Positions 18,761 through 26,916 of a stretch of DNA of 64,000 nt are shown here, piece by piece; position 1 is the stretch's first letter, and each line of letters opens with the position of its first letter. Origin of the DNA: Streptomyces capitiformicae (lineage in GTDB: Bacteria > Actinomycetota > Actinomycetes > Streptomycetales > Streptomycetaceae). Under the pieces are notes generated by a model. That model had not been told where the DNA came from, did not search any database, and was given only the letters and a program-made list of their open reading frames with translations. The position numbers and the translations under genes were made by a program. Location: the NCBI RefSeq assembly GCF_002214185.1, contig NZ_CP022161.1:1240001-1304000 (forward strand), given 5' to 3'.

Positions 18761-18844
18761 CGGAAGTCCCCACACCGGATCGCTGTTCCGGAAGTCCCCA
18801 CACCGGATCGCTGTTCCGGAAGTCCCCACACCGGATCGCTGTTC
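18761..18844. repeat. 28-bp tandem repeat, three perfect copies
   Basis: The unit begins CGGAAGTCCCCACACCGGAT and occurs at 18761, 18789 and 18817 without mismatch. It is flanked by an imperfect inverted repeat (GCGCCTTGAACA at about 18723 and TGTTCAAAGGCGC at about 18840). Iterated operators upstream of OMT1 are possible. Confidence 0.95.
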
Positions 18845-18883
18845 AAAGGCGCCCGGCACGCGCCCCGGACGCTGCCCAAGGGG

Positions 18884-19110
18884 GCTAGCCAGGGCCGGTT
18901 GCGAAAGTGGCCTCTGCCGCGCGACGCCCGGCACGCTCCCCACTCCCGGCTCCGCTCGAGCGGGAGGGGCCCTCATCGCCGCACCACCCGAAAGCACAAG
19001 TACACCCAGTACTAGCTAGGGCTTTCGGCCGGCACTCCGAAAGCACGCTCCCCCACGCCGCCGCGCAGCCGCCCTCGGGGCGACGAGGCCGCTGTCGCAC
19101 AGGCCCTGGC
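18884..19110. repeat. Interspersed intergenic element, copy A
   Basis: About 225 bp align with 38622-38860 in the same orientation. Both copies share TTGCGAAAGT near the left end, a CGCTCGAGCG palindrome in the middle, and GACGA...ACAGGCCCTGG at the right end. The intervening sequence has diverged and is not coding in either copy. Confidence 0.75.
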
Positions 19111-19209
19111 CGCGTACCCCGGACCGCTCCGCCTCCACCGCCCCTTGAGGCGGCGCAGCTATTCATCTCGCGTCCGTCCGAACGACCGGATCGTCCAGAG
19201 GGGACATGC

Positions 19210-20820
19210 ATGTACGACGTGAGGATCCCAGTACTGATCATCGGTGGAGGGCCCGTGGGCCTGTCCACCGCCCTCTTCAGCGGGCGACGTGGTGTGCGCA
19301 CGATGCTGCTGGAGAAGCGTGACAGCACCTCCACCCTGCCGCGCGCCCCGGGTCTGCAGGCCCGCACGATGGAACTGTTCCGGGCAGCGGGTCTCGGCCA
19401 GGACATCCGGGCCCTGGAGATGGGCGACTCCCACTCCTACTTCGAGGGCGGCATCATCAAGGTGCACACCTTCGCCGGCATCGATGACGCCGAGCTTCTG
19501 GAAGCCCCTTCGCTGGACGGGCCGACGGTCAGCCCCGAGCGGGTCATGGGCTGTGGTCAGGACCGCTACGAGAAGGTCCTGGCCGAGAAGGCGCGGGAGG
19601 CCGGCGCCGACGTCCGCTTCGGCACCCGTCTGATCTCCTTCGAGCAGGACGAGGACGGCGTCACCGCCGTCGCGGAGGAGAACGGCGGCAAGCGGTACAC
19701 CATCCGGGCCGACTACCTGGTGGGCGCGGACGGCGCCGGAAGCCTCACCCGGGAGTCGCTCGGGGTCGAGCGGAGCGGCCGCGGCACCGTCTTCAACGCC
19801 CTCAGCATCTACTTCCGGGCGCCCGAGCTGGAAAAGCTGCTGAAGGACCGTAAGTTCATCCTCTGCTACGCCAGTGCCAGCGGCACGCTGATGGGTCTGT
19901 CCCGGCTGCACGGCTGCGACCCCTGGCTGGCGACTCCCCTCTACTACCCGGAGAAGGGGGAGAAGCCGGAGGACTACACCGACGAGCGCTGCGTCGACAT
20001 CGTGCGCCGCTCGGCCGGCAAGGACATCGACGTGGAGGTCGTCGCCAAGGTGCCGTGGCGCGGCGCCCAGTTGGTCTCCGACACCTTCCGGGTGGGCCGG
20101 GTGTTCCTGGCCGGTGACGCCGCGCATGTGCACCCGCCGGCCGGTGGGTTCGGCGCCAACACCGGTATTCACGACGCCCACAACCTGTCCTGGAAGCTGG
20201 CCGCGGAGCTGCAGGGCTGGGGCACCGACGCCCTGCTGGACACGTACGACGCCGAGCGCCGCCCCCTGGGCACGGCCATGTCCGAGCAGGCGCTGGTCCG
20301 CAACCGGATCCGGCACGGCTACGCCACCGAGCAGGACAGGGCCGACTTCGTCGACGACGTCATCATCACGCTCGGCTACCGCTACCGCTCCTCGTCGGTG
20401 CTCGCTCCGGCGGACGCCAAGGTACTCACCCCCGACCTGGAGCTCACCGGCGAGCCCGGCACCCGCGCTCCCCACCTGTGGCTGCGCCGGGGCGAGGAGA
20501 CGATCTCCACGATCGACCTGTTCTGGGACTCGTACGTGCTGCTCACCGGCCCCGACGGCGCCCCCTGGGCCGAGGCGGCGACGAAGGTCGCGGAGAAACT
20601 CGGGATACCGCTGCGCACCCATGCGATCGGTCCGGACGAGGAGCTGCGGCCCACCGACCGCGAGTGGACCGAGGTCTACGGGGTGGGCCCGGCGGGCGCG
20701 GTGCTGGTCCGCCCGGACGCCTTCGTGTCCTGGCGATCGGCGGAGTCCGTGGCCGACCCGCTGGCGGTGCTGTCCGATGTGATCGCCCGTGTGTCCGGCC
20801 ATGAGCCGGCCACGGTCTGA
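19210..20820 (+). CDS. FAD-dependent aromatic polyketide hydroxylase, FMO2
   Basis: A 536-aa monooxygenase from ATG 19210, behind GAGGGG. It has a canonical FAD site IIGGGPVGLSTA, DG motif GADGAGSLTRE near residue 173, GD motif GRVFLAGDAAHVHPPAGGFG near 300, and a thioredoxin-like C-terminal domain (about 410-536). It has the same family and layout as FMO1 but is clearly diverged. It is followed 13 bp later by OMT2. Likely role: hydroxylation or oxidative rearrangement of an aromatic polyketide core. Confidence 0.92.
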   Translation: MYDVRIPVLIIGGGPVGLSTALFSGRRGVRTMLLEKRDSTSTLPRAPGLQARTMELFRAAGLGQDIRALEMGDSHSYFEGGIIKVHTFAGIDDAELLEAPSLDGPTVSPERVMGCGQDRYEKVLAEKAREAGADVRFGTRLISFEQDEDGVTAVAEENGGKRYTIRADYLVGADGAGSLTRESLGVERSGRGTVFNALSIYFRAPELEKLLKDRKFILCYASASGTLMGLSRLHGCDPWLATPLYYPEKGEKPEDYTDERCVDIVRRSAGKDIDVEVVAKVPWRGAQLVSDTFRVGRVFLAGDAAHVHPPAGGFGANTGIHDAHNLSWKLAAELQGWGTDALLDTYDAERRPLGTAMSEQALVRNRIRHGYATEQDRADFVDDVIITLGYRYRSSSVLAPADAKVLTPDLELTGEPGTRAPHLWLRRGEETISTIDLFWDSYVLLTGPDGAPWAEAATKVAEKLGIPLRTHAIGPDEELRPTDREWTEVYGVGPAGAVLVRPDAFVSWRSAESVADPLAVLSDVIARVSGHEPATV

Positions 20821-20833
20821 AAGGACCCCCGAG

Positions 20834-21868
20834 ATGCCCGAGATGACTGACACCGACACCGCCGCCGGACCGGCGGCCGTGCTGGGCCAGGCCATGGCGT
20901 TCCAGTCGGCGAAACTCGTCCTGACCGGGATGGAGCTGGGCCTGTTCGAGGCGCTGGCCGAGGAGCCTGGCGACGAGGAGGAGCTGCGCAAGCGGCTCGA
21001 CCTCCATCCCCGGGGCACCGGACACTTCCTGGCGGCCCTGACCGAGCTGGGATTCCTGGAGCGCGAGGAATCCGGGCGGTACCGCAACTCGGACACCACC
21101 CGGCGCTGCCTGGTGCCGGGCGGCGAGGGCTACCTGGGCGGCTTTCTGCGGGCCGCGGACCGGGTGATGTACCCGGCCTGGGGCCGGCTCTCCGAGTCGC
21201 TGCGCACCGGCGCGCCGCAGGCCGCCACCTTCAGCGGCGAGGACATGTTCGGCGAGCTGTACGACAGCGAGGAGAAGAAGGACGGGCTGGTCGGCATGGC
21301 CGAGGACGCCAGCCGTCCGCTCATCCCCGCGCTGGCGGCCGGCTTCGACTGGGCGGCCCACCACTCGGTGCTGGAGCTCGGCGGCTGTCGCGGCAACGTG
21401 CTGGCCGGGCTGGTCCGGGCCCATCCGCACCTGGACGCCCGCGTGTTCGATCTGCCACAGCTGGAGTCCGACTTCACCGCGCACATGGCGGCGATCGGGA
21501 TGACCGGCAAGGTCGGGTTCCACGGCGGGGACTTCTTCGCGGGTCCGCTGCCCGAGGCCGATGTGCTGATGATCGGCCACTCGCTCATCGACTGGAACGA
21601 CGAGCAGCGGCAGCGACTGGTCCGCAACGCCTTCGCGGCGGTGCGACCCGGTGGGGCGTTCCTGGTGTGGGACCCGGTCATCGTGGACGGGGAGGACAGC
21701 TACCTGAGGAACCTCATCCGCAGCCTCAACCTCCAGCTGATGACGCCGCACGGCACCGGGTACGACCTGGCCCAGTGCGCCGAGTGGATGCGGGCGGCCG
21801 GCTTCGCGTCCGTCAGCCACACCTCGCTCGGCCACGACGTCACCTTGGTCATCGCCAGGAAGGAGTGA
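20834..21868 (+). CDS. SAM-dependent methyltransferase-fold protein, OMT2
   Basis: A 344-aa protein; ATG 20834 was preferred over earlier in-frame starts because it follows the AAGGA site after the FMO2 stop. It has a winged-helix dimer domain, SAM motif VLELGGCRGN near residue 179, then GHSLIDWN near 247. The position of the usual catalytic His of the HDW motif is Ile here. Members of this family without that base can still methylate by proximity, or act as SAM-dependent hydroxylases (RdmB), so the reaction is uncertain. Confidence 0.88.
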   Translation: MPEMTDTDTAAGPAAVLGQAMAFQSAKLVLTGMELGLFEALAEEPGDEEELRKRLDLHPRGTGHFLAALTELGFLEREESGRYRNSDTTRRCLVPGGEGYLGGFLRAADRVMYPAWGRLSESLRTGAPQAATFSGEDMFGELYDSEEKKDGLVGMAEDASRPLIPALAAGFDWAAHHSVLELGGCRGNVLAGLVRAHPHLDARVFDLPQLESDFTAHMAAIGMTGKVGFHGGDFFAGPLPEADVLMIGHSLIDWNDEQRQRLVRNAFAAVRPGGAFLVWDPVIVDGEDSYLRNLIRSLNLQLMTPHGTGYDLAQCAEWMRAAGFASVSHTSLGHDVTLVIARKE

Positions 21869-21942
21869 CCCGCGGCCGCGCGTTCCCCGGCGCCGGATGC
21901 CCGCGCCGCTTCGGCGTCGCAGGCGCCCGGGGCCCGCGCCGC

Positions 21943-22419
21943 TCAGCCGCGGATCCGGGACACGTGTTTCTCCTGGATCTCGCGGCTGCCGCGGACGAAG
22001 TCCAGCAGCAGCCGGAGTTCCGCCGCCGAGTAGCGCTGCAGCCCCTCGTTCGCCTCCTCGGCGAGCGGCCGGTAGATCTCGTCCGCGGCCTGGCGGGTGC
22101 GGTCGCTGGCCCGTACGACGGACCTGCGCCGGTCGGCCGGATCCGGCTCCCGGGTCAGATAGCCGAGCCGGTCCAGCCGGTCCAGCATGGCCGTGACGCT
22201 GCCGGTGGTGAGTCCGAGCGCCGCACCCAGTTCCCCGGGTGCGGCGCTCTCACGCTGCAGCAGCACATCCAGGCAGCGCAGATCGGTCTGGTTGATTCCC
22301 AGCCGGGCGGCGGCCGCCGCGTCGACCGCCTCCACCGCGCCCTGCAGGGCACGGATCTCGCCGGCGAGTTCCCAGCACAGCGCCTCTTTGCTCAGGCCGT
22401 CCGCAGCTTCACTTGACAT
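21943..22419 (-). CDS. MarR-family transcriptional regulator
   Basis: A 158-aa winged-helix protein. The recognition region is GELGAALGLTTGSVTAMLDRLDRLGYL, with wing EPDPADRRRSVVRASD. It is divergent from the 22.5-kb gene. A perfect palindrome ACTTGACATTCAAGT covers its own start codon, pointing to autorepression. The same palindrome type stands upstream of the FMO3 gene at 30.5 kb. MarR proteins commonly sense phenolic ligands, so a pathway intermediate or product is a reasonable inducer. Confidence 0.9.
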   Translation of the reverse strand: MSSEAADGLSKEALCWELAGEIRALQGAVEAVDAAAAARLGINQTDLRCLDVLLQRESAAPGELGAALGLTTGSVTAMLDRLDRLGYLTREPDPADRRRSVVRASDRTRQAADEIYRPLAEEANEGLQRYSAAELRLLLDFVRGSREIQEKHVSRIRG

Positions 22420-22465
22420 TCAAGTATCTCGACCTTCAAGATAGAGGTACACCTTGAGAGTCAAG
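22411..22465. promoter_or_regulatory. MarR operator cluster 1
   Basis: Three sites of the pattern CTTGA-N3-TCAAG: ACTTGACATTCAAGT (22411-22425, perfect), ATCTCGACCTTCAAGAT (22426-22442, one mismatch pair), CTTGAGAGTCAAG (22453-22465, perfect). They lie between the divergent MarR gene and the 22.5-kb gene, and the first overlaps the MarR ATG. Confidence 0.8.
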
Positions 22466-22539
22466 ATAGTTGACCCCCAAGGAAAATCAAGCCGTATCAG
22501 ATCGGGAATGTTGCCCGGGTTCCAGGAAGGAACACTGTG

Positions 22540-23088
22540 ATGAACACCCCGCACCACACCGAACCGCACCACACCGCGACCGACGCCACCGCGACCGACG
22601 CCACCGCGCCCAGCGAGGACACCGTCCAGGTGGAGGCCTTCTACACCACGGAGAAGAAGCTCGGCCACTGGACCGAGGCCCGCCGGATCGATGTCCGGGC
22701 GAGGCGGTCCTCCCTCCATCTCGACCTGCGTTCCCACCGGATCCCCGAGGGCGAGATCGTGGTGCACCTGCACGCCGAGCGCTCCACGGTCAAGCTGCTG
22801 GTCCCGGACGGGGCCGTCGTGGACGAGACGGAACTGGAACTGCCGGACCGCTCGAAGGTCAAGGACGCCCAGCGGCACGCCCCCGCCGCCGACGACGGAC
22901 GGCGGATCCGGCTCACCGGGCGGCTGCAGCACAGCGAGATCAGGATCTCCCGCGGCGGCATGGCCAACCTCAGCACGATGTTCACCCGCGAGTTCGTCGA
23001 GGAGGCCCGCAGGGCGCACCGCGAGGGCGACCACCCCGCTCTCCCCGACCCGTCCCTGCCCGGCCCGCGGCCGAAGGACGACGTCTGA
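22540..23088 (+). CDS. MarR-controlled hypothetical protein with beta-rich central domain
   Basis: A 182-aa protein from ATG 22540 (GTG 22537 is also possible) behind AGGAAGGA. The first 30 residues are a His/Thr/Ala-rich tail containing the near-repeat TATDATATDATA. Residues 35-150 form a predicted beta-rich domain (GEIVVHLHAERSTVKLLVPDGAVVDETELELP). The region resembles the LiaF/DUF4097-like autotransported beta-helix folds only loosely. No catalytic motif or signal peptide was seen. Its promoter and first codons are duplicated upstream of FMO3. Confidence 0.7.
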   Translation: MNTPHHTEPHHTATDATATDATAPSEDTVQVEAFYTTEKKLGHWTEARRIDVRARRSSLHLDLRSHRIPEGEIVVHLHAERSTVKLLVPDGAVVDETELELPDRSKVKDAQRHAPAADDGRRIRLTGRLQHSEIRISRGGMANLSTMFTREFVEEARRAHREGDHPALPDPSLPGPRPKDDV

Positions 23089-23090
23089 GG

Positions 23091-23138
23091 GCCTGCCTGA
23101 CGGCCTGTCTGACGGCCTGTCTGACGGCCTGTCTGACG
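23091..23138. repeat. 12-bp tandem repeat, four copies
   Basis: GCCTGTCTGACG (first copy GCCTGCCTGACG) repeats at 23091, 23103, 23115 and 23127, immediately after the stop codon of the preceding gene. Confidence 0.9.
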
Positions 23139-23195
23139 GCTTTCGGCGACGTCTGACGGCCTTCGACAGAGTCTTGAGCGGCTCCCCCTAGGTTC

Positions 23196-23230
23196 GTGGC
23201 CTGCCCGTACACCCCCGGCGGGCAGGCCAC
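23196..23230 (+). terminator. Hairpin after the 22.5-kb gene
   Basis: GTGGCCTGCCC (23196-23206) pairs with GGGCAGGCCAC (23220-23230), an 11-bp stem with a 13-nt loop. It may terminate the upstream gene or form the 5' leader of the antiporter transcript. Confidence 0.6.
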
Positions 23231-23252
23231 GTCATACAGAGGGAGCCATTCG

Positions 23253-23354
23253 ATGCCCCAGGACCAGACTGAAGCGCCATTCGCCGGCCTCGCGGTGACG
23301 TCGGCACCCGCCCCGGCCCCTGTCGACAGGGAAGGGGGCTCCCGGTGGAACTGA
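23253..23354 (+). CDS. 33-aa leader ORF coupled to the antiporter gene
   Basis: A short frame from ATG 23253 with a good GGGAG site. It encodes 33 residues starting MPQDQTEAPFAGLAV and ending SRWN, with TGA at 23352-23354. The antiporter GTG (23345) lies inside its last codons, so ribosomes finishing the small ORF could re-initiate. No similarity is known to me. It may be a translational regulator rather than a functional peptide. Confidence 0.5.
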   Translation: MPQDQTEAPFAGLAVTSAPAPAPVDREGGSRWN

Positions 23355-24682
23355 GCACGTTGGTGACGCTGCTGCTCGATCTGACGGTGATCGTCGTCTT
23401 GGCGCGCCTGCTCGGTGCGCTGGCCCGGCGCCTGAAGCAGCCTGCCGTGATCGGCGAGATCCTCGGCGGGATCCTCCTCGGGCCGACGCTGTTCCACGGC
23501 GGGATAACCGCCTTCCTCTTCCCCGCCGAGGTCCGGCCGTCCCTGACGATGCTGGCGAGCATCGGCGTATGTGTGTTCATGTTCCTCGTCGGCCTGGAGT
23601 TCGACCGCGATCTGTTGCGCGGTCAGGGCCGCATCGCGGCAGGCGTGTCGCTCAGCGCGGTCGTCCTGCCGTTCTCCCTCGGAGCGCTGCTCGCCCTGCA
23701 CCTCGTGGACGACCATCCCACCGGGCACCGGCTCGCCTTCGTACTGTTCCTCGGTACGGCGATGTCCGTGACGGCGTTCCCCGTGCTCGCCCGCATCCTG
23801 ACCGACAAGGGCCTTATCGACACCCCCATCGGCGGACTGGCACTCGCCGCCGCGGCGGTCGACGACGTGCTCGCCTGGACGATGCTGGCCGTCGTGGCGG
23901 CGCTGGCCGGAGCCGGCGGCGCCCCCTGGCACGTCCTGCTCGTCCTGCCCTACGCCGCCGCGATGCTGTGGGTCGTACGACCGCTGCTGGCCCGGTTGGC
24001 CGAGCGCGGTGCGGCGGCGGGTCGGCCCACCGGGTGGCCGGCCGACGCGGGCGTACTGCTCGCCGTCGCGGCCGGACTGCTGCTGTCGGCCCAGGCGACC
24101 GAATGGATGGGCCTGCATCTGATCTTCGGAGCGTTCCTCTTCGGCATCGTCATGCCGCGTCAGGGTGCCTCGAGGCTGCGCGCGCACGCCCTGCCCCGGG
24201 TCGAGCGGATCTGCTCGACCCTGCTGCTCCCGGTGTTCTTCATGGTCGCCGGCCTCAAGGTCGACCTGTCGTCGATGGACGCCACGGCCTTCGGCGAGCT
24301 GGGCCTGATCCTCCTGGTGGCGATCGGAGGCAAGTTCGTCGGCGCGTTCCTCGGGGCCCGGCTCAATGGCGTGCGACCGCGGCACTCGGTCGTGCTGGCC
24401 GTTCTCATCAACACCCGCGGCCTCACCGAGCTGATCGTGCTGACGGTCGGACTGCAGATCGGGGTGCTGGATCAGCCCCTCTATTCGCTCATGGTCGTGA
24501 TGGCCCTGGTCACGACCGGCATGGCCGGCATCCTGCTGCCGTTCGTGTATCCCGATGAGCGGATACGTCAGGACCTGGCCGCCCGCGACCACGCGCCGCA
24601 CGCGCCGGACCCCGACGGGACCGCCACCGCGGACGACACGTCAACGCTGTCCCGTTCCCGCCCACCGCTCCCCGAGAGGTAA
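23345..24682 (+). CDS. CPA2-family cation/proton antiporter
   Basis: A 445-aa membrane protein with about 12 hydrophobic spans, no cytoplasmic NAD-binding domain, and the CPA2 signature regions: IGEILGGILLGPTLF, FLVGLEFDRDLL, and the NTRGLTELIVL stretch near the C-terminus. GTG 23345 follows GGGAAGGGG. Such antiporters accompany many aromatic-polyketide clusters and are usually proposed to handle pH or efflux stress. It may be under MarR control by read-through, although a hairpin intervenes. Confidence 0.88.
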   Translation: MELSTLVTLLLDLTVIVVLARLLGALARRLKQPAVIGEILGGILLGPTLFHGGITAFLFPAEVRPSLTMLASIGVCVFMFLVGLEFDRDLLRGQGRIAAGVSLSAVVLPFSLGALLALHLVDDHPTGHRLAFVLFLGTAMSVTAFPVLARILTDKGLIDTPIGGLALAAAAVDDVLAWTMLAVVAALAGAGGAPWHVLLVLPYAAAMLWVVRPLLARLAERGAAAGRPTGWPADAGVLLAVAAGLLLSAQATEWMGLHLIFGAFLFGIVMPRQGASRLRAHALPRVERICSTLLLPVFFMVAGLKVDLSSMDATAFGELGLILLVAIGGKFVGAFLGARLNGVRPRHSVVLAVLINTRGLTELIVLTVGLQIGVLDQPLYSLMVVMALVTTGMAGILLPFVYPDERIRQDLAARDHAPHAPDPDGTATADDTSTLSRSRPPLPER

Positions 24683-24712
24683 CCGTCCCACCCTCCACCC
24701 GACGCGGCTGAA

Positions 24713-24766
24713 GAGGCCGCCCACGGCCGGGCATGCCCAACCCCGTCCCCGGCCGTGGGCGGCCTC
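24713..24766 (+). terminator. Strong hairpin terminator of the antiporter gene
   Basis: A perfect 19-bp inverted repeat (24713-24731 with 24748-24766) begins 31 bp after the stop codon. Confidence 0.85.
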
Positions 24767-24959
24767 TCTGGCAGGACAGCCGCGGCGGCCAAGGCCCAGG
24801 GTCGCGAAAGTCCCGCACAGCACCCCCCAAGCGCCTGCACGCTCAAGTCGTACCGCCCCACCCGTACGCCCCACCCGTACGCCACACCCCTACGCCACAC
24901 CCGTACGCCACACCCGTATCCCCCACCACACGCTCTGCGCGCATACCCGGCGCGCACGG
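24767..24959. other. Non-coding stretch with CCCGTACGCC-type repeats
   Basis: Between the two convergent terminators lies sequence with no gene. From about 24861 to 24925 it consists of degenerate repeats of ACCCGTACGCC(AC). A GTCGCGAAAGTCC word near 24792 weakly recalls the left end of the interspersed element. Confidence 0.6.
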
Positions 24960-25002
24960 CGAGCCGGGCGGGCCGGCTTCGGTAGCCGGTCCGCCCGGCT
25001 CG
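24960..25002 (-). terminator. Hairpin terminator of the halogenase operon
   Basis: An 18-bp stem with one wobble pair (24961-24978 with 24984-25001) and a 5-nt loop lies 18 bp beyond the stop of the minus-strand oxidoreductase. Confidence 0.8.
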
Positions 25003-25019
25003 TGCCGGGAAGCGGGGGT

Positions 25020-25880
25020 TCAGCCCAGCGTGGCCTCCGCGAGCAGCTCCAGCTGGCTCGACTCCGCCGTGCAGGGGAAGATCAGCAGCTCGTCGCAGCC
25101 CGCCTCCGCGTACGCCGAGACGGTCTCGCGCAGCCCTTCGGCGCCGGTGATGACGGCCTTGGCGGCCATCTCGGCCTTGGGGCCGATGAAGGCGTAGTAC
25201 GCCCGCAGGTAGCGCTCAGCCACCTCGCGGGAGCCAGGGCCCAGGCACGCGTAGATCAACGCGACCAGCCGGGGTTTCTCCGCGCGCCCCGCCGTCCGCC
25301 AGGCCTGGCGGGCCCGGTCGGCCAGTTCCGCGTACCCGGTGGCCGAGCTGCCCCCGGCGATCCAGCCGTCCGCGTGCCGGGCGGCCCTGGCCATGGCGGC
25401 CGGAGTGTGCCCGCCCACGATCAGCTCGGGGCCGTTGTCGTCCGGGAAGAACGGACCGATGCCGGGCACCGGTCCCTTGCCCGCCCAGATGGCCTTCATC
25501 TCGGTGATCATGTCGTCCAGCCGTCGGCCGCGGTCCCGGTAGGGCGCGCCGGTGGCCTGGAAGTCGTCCTCCCTGCCGCCGGCCGCCACTCCCAGCGTCA
25601 GCCGCCCGCCGGAGAGCGCGTGGACGGTGGCCGCCTGCTTGGCGAGCACCGCCGTGCCCGGCCGGTAGGCGGCGATCAGGATGCTGGAGGTCAGCCGGAT
25701 CCGCTCGGTCACCGCGGCGGCGGCCGCGAGGGAGGTCAGGGACTCGTAGTTGTCGTACACCAGCCGGTCCAGCACGCCCAGACTGGCGAAGCCGTGGTTC
25801 TCGGCCTGCCTGGCCCAGGTGGTGAGCCGGTGCCCGTCGACGTCCGGCACGGTGGTGGGCAGCCCCACTCCTATCTCCAT
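25020..25880 (-). CDS. LLM-class (luciferase-like, F420/FMN-dependent) oxidoreductase
   Basis: A 286-aa TIM-barrel protein of the bacterial luciferase superfamily. It shows IGVGLPTTVPDVDGH at the N-terminus, the RIRLTSSILIAAYRPGTAVLAKQAATVHALSGGRLTLGVAAGGRE core and LIVGGHTPAAMARAARHADGW. It is the last gene of an operon with halogenase and OMT3. Relatives use F420H2 or FMNH2 for reductions or hydroxylations in polyketide pathways; the cofactor cannot be decided here. Confidence 0.9.
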   Translation of the reverse strand: MEIGVGLPTTVPDVDGHRLTTWARQAENHGFASLGVLDRLVYDNYESLTSLAAAAAVTERIRLTSSILIAAYRPGTAVLAKQAATVHALSGGRLTLGVAAGGREDDFQATGAPYRDRGRRLDDMITEMKAIWAGKGPVPGIGPFFPDDNGPELIVGGHTPAAMARAARHADGWIAGGSSATGYAELADRARQAWRTAGRAEKPRLVALIYACLGPGSREVAERYLRAYYAFIGPKAEMAAKAVITGAEGLRETVSAYAEAGCDELLIFPCTAESSQLELLAEATLG

Positions 25881-25896
25881 GGCGGGCTCCCTTCCC

Positions 25897-26916
25897 TCAG
25901 ACGGGCTTGCGGGCGACGAGCAGAGTGTTGCCGAGCAGCAGCGGATGGCGGGTGACCTCGCTGAACCCGGCCACGCGCATCCACTGTTCGCAGTCGCCGG
26001 GGTGGTAACCCGCCCCGGCCGGAGTCATCACCAGCATGTGCAGGCTCGACACCAGCGCGGGCAGGTGGGGCTCGTCCCCCGGCATCGGGTCGTACACCAG
26101 CAGCGCACCACCCGGGTTGACGGCCTCGAAAGCCTTCGCCACCAGCTGCTTGCGTTCGTCGACCGAGAAGTCGGCGAGCACATGACCGATGACCAGCACG
26201 TCCGCGGCGGGCAGCGGGTCGGCGAAGAAGTCCCCGCCGGTGAACTCCAGCCTGCCGTCCACCCCCAGGGCCTTGGCGTGCTCCGCGCACGGCTCGGCGT
26301 TCTGGGGGCGGTCGAAGACCTGGCCGGTCAGCCCCGGCCTCGCCTGGAGGATGAGCCCGGCGAGGTTGCCGCGCGCACCGCCGATGTCCGCCAGGGTGCG
26401 GAACCCGCTGAAGTCGACCGCCTCCAGCAGTTGCGGCACCAGCGGGGAGCTGAGGGCGTCCTGCATGGCGAGAAACGTCTGCCGGGCCCGAGGATCGTTC
26501 AGCATCTCCTCGAAGTCGCCCTCGGCCTGCGGCTTGCCGGTGCGCAGCGCCTCGGTGAGCCGTCCCCAGGCGGGGTAGAGCACGAAGTTCGCCCCGTCCA
26601 GGAAGCCGCCCCGGTAGTTCTCGCCGCGCACCAGGCACGTCTGGGCCAGCGTGCTGTTGTGGTAGCGGCCGTCCTTCTTCTCCAGCAGCCCGAGGGCCAC
26701 CAGGGCATCGAAGAAGTCGGTGGCGGCCCGCGCGTGCAGCCCGGTGGCGGCCCGCAGTTCCTCGGTCTCGGCGCTGCCTTCGGCGCTGTTCGCCACCGCG
26801 GTGAACACGCCGACCTCGAGAGCGCTGAGCAGCAGCTTGGAAACGGTGAAGCTGTGGCCGAGGCCGCTGATCTTGGTGATGTCCTCAGGGGAGACCGCTG
26901 TGTTCTGACTCGTCAT
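25897..26916 (-). CDS. SAM-dependent methyltransferase-fold protein, OMT3
   Basis: A 339-aa paralogue of OMT1 and OMT2, sharing the YPAWGRLTEALRTGKPQ segment. The SAM motif region is TLADIGGARGN, and the equivalent of the HDW catalytic motif reads GHVLADFS, so the His is replaced by Ala. Its ATG overlaps the halogenase stop by four bases (ATGA), and it is followed after 16 bp by the LLM oxidoreductase. The function may be O-methylation or a non-classical SAM reaction. Confidence 0.88.
   Translation of the reverse strand: MTSQNTAVSPEDITKISGLGHSFTVSKLLLSALEVGVFTAVANSAEGSAETEELRAATGLHARAATDFFDALVALGLLEKKDGRYHNSTLAQTCLVRGENYRGGFLDGANFVLYPAWGRLTEALRTGKPQAEGDFEEMLNDPRARQTFLAMQDALSSPLVPQLLEAVDFSGFRTLADIGGARGNLAGLILQARPGLTGQVFDRPQNAEPCAEHAKALGVDGRLEFTGGDFFADPLPAADVLVIGHVLADFSVDERKQLVAKAFEAVNPGGALLVYDPMPGDEPHLPALVSSLHMLVMTPAGAGYHPGDCEQWMRVAGFSEVTRHPLLLGNTLLVARKPV

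Larger units (their letters stand above)
18646..19209. other. 564-bp divergent intergenic region built of repeats
   Basis: This spacer between the OMT1-FMO1 operon (minus) and FMO2-OMT2 operon (plus) holds no supported gene. It contains a perfect 28-bp triple repeat and copy A of an interspersed element, each listed separately. Promoters for both operons must be here, but no convincing boxes were found. Confidence 0.7.

Noticed and set aside
18907..19209. N-terminal extension of FMO2 by about 100 residues
   Set aside because: It would translate the interspersed element; the FAD motif needs to be near the N-terminus, and ATG 19210 has a ribosome site.
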